Both the position numbers and the translations under genes were made by a program. This document shows positions 58,071 to 64,000 of a stretch of 64,000 bases of DNA, in pieces. Below the pieces are notes generated by a model that was given only the letters and a program-made list of their open reading frames with translations, did not search any database and had not been told where the DNA came from. Position 1 is the stretch's first letter, and every line of letters starts with the position of its first letter. Origin of the DNA: Mycolicibacterium hassiacum DSM 44199 (lineage in GTDB: Bacteria; Actinomycetota; Actinomycetes; Mycobacteriales; Mycobacteriaceae); assembly GCF_900603025.1 (NCBI RefSeq), contig NZ_LR026975.1:434001-498000 (forward strand). The letters run 5' to 3'.

Positions 58071-59792
58071 GTGACCGACCCGACACATCTGAACCCCCAT
58101 CAGCGGGCAGAGGCCTGGGAGCGGCTCGGTAGCGAGCAGTTCGACGTCGTCGTGATCGGCGGCGGTGTGGTGGGCGCGGGTGCGGCACTCGATGCGGCGA
58201 CCCGCGGACTCAAGGTCGCGCTGGTGGAGGCGCGGGACTGGGCGTCGGGGACGTCGAGCCGCTCGTCGAAGATGTTCCACGGCGGTCTGCGCTACCTCGA
58301 ACAGCTGGAGTTCGGCCTGGTGCGCGAGGCGCTGGCCGAACGCGAACTCGCGCTGACCACCCTGGCCCCGCATCTGGTCAAGCCGCTGCCGTTTCTGTAC
58401 CCGCTGACCAAGCGGTGGTGGGAGCGGCCCTACGTGGCGGCCGGCATCTTCCTCTACGACCAGCTTGGTGGTGCGAAATCCGTTCCGGCGCAGAAACACC
58501 TGACCAAGTCGGGTGCGCTGCGGTTGGCGCCCGGGCTCAAGCGGTCCTCGTTGATCGGCGGAATCCGGTACTACGACACCGTGGTCGACGATGCCCGCCA
58601 CACCCTGACCGTGGTGCGCACCGCCGCGCACTACGGTGCGGTGGTGCGGTCGTCGTCGCAGGTGGTGGCGTTGTTGCGGGAGGGCGACCGGGTCACCGGG
58701 GTGACCGTGCGCGATTCCGAGGACGGATCGACCGTCGACGTGCGCGGCCATGTCGTGGTCAACGCGACCGGGGTGTGGACCGACGAGATCCAGGCATTGT
58801 CCAAGCAGCGCGGGCGTTTTCGGGTGCGTGCCTCCAAGGGTGTGCACATCGTGGTGCCGCGGGACCGTATCGTCAGCGAGGTGGCGATCATCCTGCGCAC
58901 CGAGAAGTCGGTGCTGTTCGTCATCCCGTGGGGCACGCACTGGATCATCGGCACCACCGACACCGACTGGCACCTCGACCTGGCGCATCCGGCGGCGACC
59001 AAGGCGGATATCGACTACATCCTCGGCCAGGTCAACCGGGTGCTGGCCACTCCGTTGACCCACGACGACATCGACGGGGTGTACGCGGGGCTGCGGCCAC
59101 TGCTGGCCGGCGAGAGCGAGGAGACATCAAAGCTGTCGCGCGAACACGCGGTGGCGGTGCCCGCACCCGGGTTGGTGGCGATCGCCGGCGGCAAGTACAC
59201 CACCTACCGGGTGATGGGGGCCGACGCGATCGACGCGGCGGCGGAGTTCATCCCGGCGCGGGTGGCGCCGTCGATCACCCGCAAGGTTCCGCTGATGGGT
59301 GCCGACGGGTACTTCGCGCTGATCAACCAGACCCAAAGCGTCGGTGCCCGTTACGGTTTGCACCCGTACCGGGTGCGGCATCTGCTGGACCGCTATGGGT
59401 CGATGATCGACGAGGTGCTCGAGATGGCCGAGGGCCGGCCCGAGCTGCTGACCCCGATCACCGAGGCGCCGATCTACCTCAAGGTCGAGGCCTGGTACGC
59501 GGCGGCGGCCGAGGGCGCCCTGCATCTCGAGGACATCCTGGCGCGCCGGATGCGGATCTCGATCGAGTACCCGCACCGCGGGGTGGACTGCGCCCGCGAG
59601 GTCGCCGAAGTGGTGGCCCCGGTGCTGGGGTGGAGCGACAAGGACATCGAGCGCGAGGTCAACACCTATCTGGCCCGGGTGGACGCCGAGATCCGCTCGC
59701 AGCAGGAGCCCGACGACGAGTCGGCCGACGCGTTGCGGGCGGCGGCACCGGAAGCGCGCGCACAGATCCTCGAACCGGTGCCGTTGAACTGA
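58071..59792 (+). CDS. glpD: Glycerol-3-phosphate dehydrogenase (FAD)
   Basis: The protein has 573 residues. It oxidises glycerol-3-phosphate to dihydroxyacetone phosphate, feeding electrons to the quinone pool. The FAD site is DVVVIGGGVVGAGAALDAATRG; SSRSSKMFHGGLRYLEQLEFGLV and ATGVWTDEIQ are class signatures, and IAGGKYTTYRVMGADAID binds substrate/flavin. GTG 58071 is chosen because AGGAG ends nine bases before it (58058-58062); an in-frame GTG at 58062 overlaps that site. Homologue of GlpD2. Confidence 0.96.
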   Translation: MTDPTHLNPHQRAEAWERLGSEQFDVVVIGGGVVGAGAALDAATRGLKVALVEARDWASGTSSRSSKMFHGGLRYLEQLEFGLVREALAERELALTTLAPHLVKPLPFLYPLTKRWWERPYVAAGIFLYDQLGGAKSVPAQKHLTKSGALRLAPGLKRSSLIGGIRYYDTVVDDARHTLTVVRTAAHYGAVVRSSSQVVALLREGDRVTGVTVRDSEDGSTVDVRGHVVVNATGVWTDEIQALSKQRGRFRVRASKGVHIVVPRDRIVSEVAIILRTEKSVLFVIPWGTHWIIGTTDTDWHLDLAHPAATKADIDYILGQVNRVLATPLTHDDIDGVYAGLRPLLAGESEETSKLSREHAVAVPAPGLVAIAGGKYTTYRVMGADAIDAAAEFIPARVAPSITRKVPLMGADGYFALINQTQSVGARYGLHPYRVRHLLDRYGSMIDEVLEMAEGRPELLTPITEAPIYLKVEAWYAAAAEGALHLEDILARRMRISIEYPHRGVDCAREVAEVVAPVLGWSDKDIEREVNTYLARVDAEIRSQQEPDDESADALRAAAPEARAQILEPVPLN

Positions 59793-59815
59793 TGTCGGGC
59801 AGCGAGGTCTGAACG

Positions 59816-60724
59816 GTGGCCCGGGTTCCGCCGCTGCCGGTGCGCGACGGGCTGGGGCCGGCGCGGGTGCGGCTGCACGGTGGGGTGGTGGCCGACGAGT
59901 TGGCCGCCCGGTTCGGTGCGGCGGTCGCGGCGAAAGTCACGGCGGGTGAGGTGTTTCTGGCCGACGGCACGGTGGTCGGTCCGGGCACCGTGGTGGAGCC
60001 CGGCACTCACGTGTACCTCTACCGCGAGCTGCGCGATGAGATCGAGGTACCGTTCGACATCCCGATCCTGTACCGCGACGACGAAATCGTGGTGGTGGAC
60101 AAACCGCACTTCCTCGCGACGATGCCGCGGGGCAGGCACGTCGGGCAGACGGCGCTGGTGCGGCTGCGGCGATCGTTGGACCTGCCGGAGCTCTCACCGG
60201 CGCACCGGCTGGACCGGCTGACCGCGGGCGTGTTGCTGTTCACCGTGCGGCGTGACGTGCGTGGCGCCTATCAGACGATGTTCGAGCGCGGCGAGGTGCG
60301 CAAGACGTACCTGGCGCGGGCGGCGGTACGTGCCGACCTCGATTTTCCGCGGGTGGTGCGGAGCCGGATCATCAAGCGGCGCGGGAGTTTACAGGCAGTC
60401 GAGGAACCCGGTGCGCCGAACGCCGAGACCTACGTCGAGCATCTCGGCGACGGCGTCTACCGGCTGACCCCGCGCACCGGGCGCACCCATCAGCTGCGGG
60501 TGCACATGAACTCGCTGGGCCTGCCCATCCTCGGAGATCCCCTGTATCCGACGGTGGTCGACGTCGCACCGGGCGATTTCTCACGGCCGCTGCAGCTGCT
60601 CGCGCACACCCTGGAGTTCGACGATCCGATCACCGGTGCGCGGCGGCGGTTTGTCAGCGGTCGGGTTTTCGGGACGGAAGGCAACCGAGCACACAGCAAC
60701 TCAGCCGATGACTCAGGCAGCTGA
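59816..60724 (+). CDS. RluA-family pseudouridine synthase
   Basis: The protein has 302 residues. The catalytic Asp is in HRLDRLTAGVLL near residue 130; the earlier ILYRDDEIVVVDKPHFLATMP and later YRLTPRTGRTHQLRVHMNSLGLPILGDPLYP are the RluA/TruC-type motifs. It isomerises uridine in rRNA or tRNA; the target position is unknown. GTG 59816 lies 23 bases after glpD. Homologue of Rv3300c; the phoY1 gene found beside it in M. tuberculosis is absent. Confidence 0.93.
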   Translation: MARVPPLPVRDGLGPARVRLHGGVVADELAARFGAAVAAKVTAGEVFLADGTVVGPGTVVEPGTHVYLYRELRDEIEVPFDIPILYRDDEIVVVDKPHFLATMPRGRHVGQTALVRLRRSLDLPELSPAHRLDRLTAGVLLFTVRRDVRGAYQTMFERGEVRKTYLARAAVRADLDFPRVVRSRIIKRRGSLQAVEEPGAPNAETYVEHLGDGVYRLTPRTGRTHQLRVHMNSLGLPILGDPLYPTVVDVAPGDFSRPLQLLAHTLEFDDPITGARRRFVSGRVFGTEGNRAHSNSADDSGS

Positions 60725-61048
60725 ATCGCGGTCACCCGAACGTTGTGCATTCCACCGGCCTGGAAGCGGGCCCACCGATACCGAGGTGTGCGGCGCCGCC
60801 GGTGCCGCACACGTCCGATCCCGGCGCGAGTTCGAGGCAACGCCATCGCGGTCGAAGCGTTCGGATCGGGCGGCGGTGACGGTCACGTACGTGACGTACG
60901 TGCCGGCGTCGGTGTCGAACCCGAGCCCCATTTGGTAGACGACGTCACCCCGGGACGACGCCGTTCGAGAACAGTGGGTAACTTGCGTCACCTGGTAAGC
61001 GAATCCGTCTGCGCCCACCGCCGGAAACCCGAAGTGCAGGTTGCACAC
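60713..61048 (-). CDS. Possible hypothetical protein or gene remnant
   Basis: This is the only candidate in the 361-bp gap 60725-61085. A GTG at 61048 opens a 111-residue frame beginning MCNLHFGFPAVGADGFAYQ, with GC-rich third positions in its first half and GLGFDTDAGTYVTYVTVTAA in the middle. There is no signal peptide, no recognised domain and no ribosome binding site. It lies 38 bases after the GH2 gene in the same direction and overlaps the rluA-type gene by 12 bp. It could be the tail of an operon, a remnant, or chance. Confidence 0.3.
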   Translation of the reverse strand: MCNLHFGFPAVGADGFAYQVTQVTHCSRTASSRGDVVYQMGLGFDTDAGTYVTYVTVTAARSERFDRDGVASNSRRDRTCAAPAAPHTSVSVGPLPGRWNAQRSGDRDSAA

Positions 61049-61085
61049 GGCGGGACGGGCTGGGGCGCCGGCTGACTCGGTAGAG

Positions 61086-63122
61086 CTATGTCAACCGCCG
61101 TGGATCGGACGGCGGTGCCGGTGGTGGCGGCGCCACCGGTGCGGCGCCGGCGGCGATCACGGCACGGTTGCGCGCGGCCACGGTGCGAAGATCCATCTTG
61201 ACCAGCCACCGGTCGTAGCTGAGGAACCCGTTCACCTCGTTCTCGACATCGGTCAGTTGGGTGTAGATCGCGCCGGAAAGGCCACCGCGGCGGACGATCT
61301 GCTCGAGTTCCCTGCTGACTTCCACATAGCGTTGGGTCAGCCGTGCCTGACTGTCGGTCATCTCGTAGGCCTGCGGGCGGCCCGGCCAGCGGTTGCCGTC
61401 GAACACCAGACCCAATCCGCCGTACTCTCCGTTGACCACCACGCGGTGCTGCCCGGCTTGCCTTGCATGAGCGCCGCGCCCCTGGGGAATCGGCGGACGG
61501 CCCGGACCGACGTAGGTGTGATCGTCGTAGATGTCGCCCGCCTTGCTGTCCGGGCGCGACTTGCAGCAGTTGACGCCGCTGTTGGCGTTCACCATGCGGG
61601 TCGGGTCGTGGGCTTTGACCACATGGGCGATCCGGCCGGCGTCGAACTCACCCCAGCCCTCGTTGAACGGCACCCAGCCCACGATCGAGGTGACACTGCG
61701 CAATTGGTCGATCATCTCGGCCAGCTCGCGTTCGAAGTTCCGCTTGGCTGCCGGTGAGGGATCGGGAGCGGGCCCCACCGGGATGTCCAGCGACACATCC
61801 AGCGACGGCATGTCCTGCCACACCAACAGACCGAGTCGATCGGCCCAGTAGTACCAGCGCGCGGGTTCGACCTTGGCGTGTTTGCGCACGAAGTTCATCC
61901 CGAGTGCCTTGGTGCGTTCCAGATCGAATCGCAGCGCATCGTCGGTGGGCGCGGTGTAGATGCCGTCGGGCCAATACCCCTGGTCGAGCGGTCCGTGCAA
62001 GAAGGTGATCTTGTTGTTCAGCGCGATCCGCGGTCGGCCCTGAGCGTCGGGAACGGTGCTGATCGTGCGGAGCCCGGCATAACTGGTTACCCCGTCGACG
62101 AGCTTGCCGGAGGCGCCGATGAGGCGAACCTCGATGTCGTAGAGATAGGGATGCTCGGGTGCCCACAGCCGCGGTCGCGGCACGGTGACGCGCAGCGGTT
62201 GATTCGGGGAGCCGGTGGTCCGCGCCACCTCGCGGCCGTCGGGTTCGGACACCACCACCTCGGCGCGCTGGTCGGTCGCCCCGACCACCCGCGGCAGGAG
62301 TGTCATCCCGTTGAGATCGGTAGTGATGGCGAGTTTTTCGATGTAGGTCGAGCGGACCGGTTCCAGCCAGACCGTCTGCCAGATTCCGGATGCGCCGGTG
62401 TAGAAGAGGCCTTCGGGGTCGTTGCGCTGCTTGCCGACGGGAAACGGGTTGAGTTCGTTGCGATCCTCGGCCCGAACGATGATCTCCTGTGCGCCGGAGT
62501 ACCGCAGGGCGTCGGTGATATCGGCGCTGAACGAGGTATAGCCGCCTTCGTGATGGGCCACCTTGCGTCCGTTGACCCACACCGTCGCGATCTGGTCCAC
62601 CGCCCCGAAGTGCAGCAGCACCCGCTGTCCGCGCCAGGTTCCGGGTACCTCGAAGACCTTGCGGTACCACATCTGATCGTCGTGACGTCCGATCCCGGAC
62701 AGTGCGGACTCGGTGGGGTAGGGGACCAGGATCCGCTCGTCGAACTTGTCGGCGCTCGGCGGGGACGTGAGCATCCTGCTCCCGGACCTGCCGGTGTAGC
62801 CCCACACACCGTTGAGGTTCAGCCAGCGCTTGCGCACCATCTGCGGACGCGGGTACTCGGGCAGCGCGTTGTTCGGGCCCACCAGGTAGGTCCATGGGGT
62901 GGACAACGGAGGTCGTTGCCGCTGCCACGCCTCGGCGGCATGCGCCGGCGTCTCCACCATCACGATTGTGGTCAGCGCGATCGCACTCGCCAAAACCAGG
63001 CGAGTCATTTGTCGCCGGGGGAAGCGGTCTCCCCACCTCGGCGCTACGGGTCCACGACGGCGTATCGCAAGTCGTCGTGTGATGCGCAGCGACGCACGCA
63101 CCCGCGCATTGGCAGGCGTCAT
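61086..63122 (-). CDS. Secreted glycoside hydrolase family 2 enzyme
   Basis: The protein has 678 residues. The N-terminus has RRQMTRLVLASAIALTTIVMV and ends PAHA, a signal sequence with a twin-arginine-like pair. A jelly-roll sugar-binding domain (about 115-260: WYRKVFEVPGTWRGQRVLLHFGAVDQIATVWVNG), an Ig-like domain and a TIM barrel follow. The catalytic acid/base is Glu488 in FNEGW and the nucleophile Glu566 in NGEYGG. GH2 covers beta-galactosidase, glucuronidase and mannosidase; the substrate is not predictable. ATG 63122 follows GGGGGG; ATG 63008 is a shorter alternative lacking a ribosome binding site. Confidence 0.88.
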   Translation of the reverse strand: MTPANARVRASLRITRRLAIRRRGPVAPRWGDRFPRRQMTRLVLASAIALTTIVMVETPAHAAEAWQRQRPPLSTPWTYLVGPNNALPEYPRPQMVRKRWLNLNGVWGYTGRSGSRMLTSPPSADKFDERILVPYPTESALSGIGRHDDQMWYRKVFEVPGTWRGQRVLLHFGAVDQIATVWVNGRKVAHHEGGYTSFSADITDALRYSGAQEIIVRAEDRNELNPFPVGKQRNDPEGLFYTGASGIWQTVWLEPVRSTYIEKLAITTDLNGMTLLPRVVGATDQRAEVVVSEPDGREVARTTGSPNQPLRVTVPRPRLWAPEHPYLYDIEVRLIGASGKLVDGVTSYAGLRTISTVPDAQGRPRIALNNKITFLHGPLDQGYWPDGIYTAPTDDALRFDLERTKALGMNFVRKHAKVEPARWYYWADRLGLLVWQDMPSLDVSLDIPVGPAPDPSPAAKRNFERELAEMIDQLRSVTSIVGWVPFNEGWGEFDAGRIAHVVKAHDPTRMVNANSGVNCCKSRPDSKAGDIYDDHTYVGPGRPPIPQGRGAHARQAGQHRVVVNGEYGGLGLVFDGNRWPGRPQAYEMTDSQARLTQRYVEVSRELEQIVRRGGLSGAIYTQLTDVENEVNGFLSYDRWLVKMDLRTVAARNRAVIAAGAAPVAPPPPAPPSDPRRLT

Positions 63123-63587
63123 AACCGAACCCCCCGCTAGTGACCGGCAGGACCGACGAAATCGCAATCCCCGTGACCCCCACCGGCTGCGTCCGTCGGC
63201 GGCAAACATACCCGCATTACGGTTGGTAGGAAAGGCGAACCTGGCCGCAGAGTTCGCGCACCCGCCGCCGCGAGGTTGGCGCACGCGCCGTCGGCTAACT
63301 CAATAGCTGGACTCATGGATCGTTGTCACCTGGCTGAAGTCCCACGGTGCAGGCGTGCGGCTACGGTTGCCTTGGTTGCGGCGGCGATTGCGTCGCAACC
63401 TTCCGTCGACGGCGTGTGCGGGAACGTCCGCCGGTGGTGGACGAAGGCGCGCAGGCAGCCCGGTCTCCATGGCGGAGCAAATTTGCTGATCTGTCGCCGA
63501 CCGTGCCGGATGTTGATGATTTGCCCTCGCGGCGAGCCGATGTGCTGTCAGAATTTTCTGATGCGTAAGTTGCAGCAGGGTGCGCAA
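63123..63587. other. 465-bp interval with a possible decayed signal-peptide ORF
   Basis: The first 180 bases hold the upstream region of the GH2 gene. From ATG 63315 a plus-strand frame reads MDRCHLAEVPRCRRAATVAL, a signal-like segment ending SQPSVDGVCGNV, then turns into Arg/Trp/Cys-rich sequence without stop until it joins the frame of the next gene. VCGNV recalls the VCGSV and VCANV modules of that gene. I see no other feature here. Confidence 0.4.
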
Positions 63588-63920
63588 GTGAAACGTGCAT
63601 GGATGTGTGCCGCCGCCGCGTTGTTCATCGCGGGTCTCGCCAACGTCGAGGTGCCCACCGCCGAGGCGACAGTGTGCGGATCCGTCGGCGGCCGCATCGT
63701 GGACGTCACCGGGTGCGCCGACCCGCTGTCGTATCTGAACGACGTACTGGCGCCCCCGCCGCCTCCGCCCCCGCCGCCTCCGGAGTCGCCGCCTCCCTCG
63801 GAAGCCGCACCGCCGCCTCCTCCGCCGCCACCACCGGCGCATGTGCCGCCACCACCACGGCCGAACGTGAGCGTGTGCGCCAATGTCGGGCGCCGGATCA
63901 GCATCAGTGGATGCATCTAG
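63588..63920 (+). CDS. Small secreted protein: two Cys-loop modules joined by a polyproline linker
   Basis: The protein has 110 residues. A signal peptide (MKRAWMCAAAALFIAGLANV, ending TAEA) is followed by VCGSVGGRIVDVTGC (Cys30, Cys43), then ADPLSYLNDVL, about 40 residues mostly Pro, and finally VCANVGRRISISGCI (Cys97, Cys109) at the C-terminus. The two ends are copies of one pattern, VC-x2-VG-x-RI-x(3,4)-GC, likely each closed by a disulfide outside the cell. GTG 63588 gives a compact signal peptide; ATG 63561 is an alternative in frame. I do not recognise a named family and no function can be assigned. Confidence 0.75.
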   Translation: MKRAWMCAAAALFIAGLANVEVPTAEATVCGSVGGRIVDVTGCADPLSYLNDVLAPPPPPPPPPPESPPPSEAAPPPPPPPPPAHVPPPPRPNVSVCANVGRRISISGCI

Positions 63921-64000
63921 GAGGACAGCAGGCCTGCGGATGGTCCGATGTGGCCACCTGTTTGACTAGGCGTTGTGAATCGCGAAACGTTTGATCGTCT

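Overview
The window is chromosomal DNA of a high-GC actinobacterium, almost certainly a rapidly growing Mycobacterium (Mycolicibacterium type). The evidence is the gene content (dnaE2, a fluoroquinolone-target pentapeptide protein MfpA with its conservon, monomeric NADP isocitrate dehydrogenase, a SAM-IV riboswitch before metY, a PGRS-like Gly-rich protein, a type VII secretion substrate) and a gene order that largely follows the M. tuberculosis Rv3370c to Rv3300c block, with local insertions and losses. No tRNA, rRNA, insertion sequence, prophage or CRISPR array was recognised.

Layout. 1-3003: end of a universal stress protein, then a secreted Gly-rich gene broken by three single-base frameshifts. 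3023-9000: SOS-controlled dnaE2, a TauE/SafE permease, a nitroreductase, trmL, and a small membrane-protein gene broken by an exact 19-bp tandem duplication. 9254-16891: the conservon operon (sensor kinase, roadblock, DUF742, GTPase) ending in mfpA, then a convergent FHA-ABC exporter. 16918-20429: SnoaL-like protein and divergent TetR, an Old Yellow Enzyme, folD and a DUF3017 protein. 20430-24214: paired palindromic elements, then methyltransferase-metX-metY on the minus strand behind a SAM-IV riboswitch. 24215-34177: icd, a hydrolase, xthA, trpS, a YihY protein, an SMR exporter, a nitronate monooxygenase-like protein, dacB1 and an SMP-30-like protein.

34200-37723: a probable amine/GABA catabolic unit (Lrp regulator, aminotransferase, aldehyde dehydrogenase). 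37865-39394: an ECF41 sigma factor sigJ convergent with a carboxymuconolactone-decarboxylase-family gene that carries a matching ECF41 promoter. 39490-43007: sdhCDAB. 43205-54582: nucleoside salvage (cdd, deoA, add, upp, pmmB, deoD), interrupted by a DUF2231 protein, a TetR regulator, an internally duplicated hypothetical, a type VII secretion substrate paired with a WXG/NlpC-P60 protein, and an AbrB-family membrane protein. 54724-60724: M20 amidohydrolase, GGCT-like protein, lpdA, glpD, an RluA-type pseudouridine synthase. 61086-64000: a secreted GH2 glycosidase and a small secreted Pro-rich protein.

The most interesting candidates are the WXG-NlpC/P60 and YxxxD pair (possible type VII exported peptidoglycan hydrolase), the duplicated Cys-loop secreted protein at the right end, the ECF41 regulon module with its visible promoter, MtrA-like repeats upstream of dacB1, the long hairpin linking the SAM-IV riboswitch to the metY ribosome binding site, and three families of intergenic inverted repeats. 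Several frame-disrupting lesions could be real decay or sequencing error; they need read-level checking.
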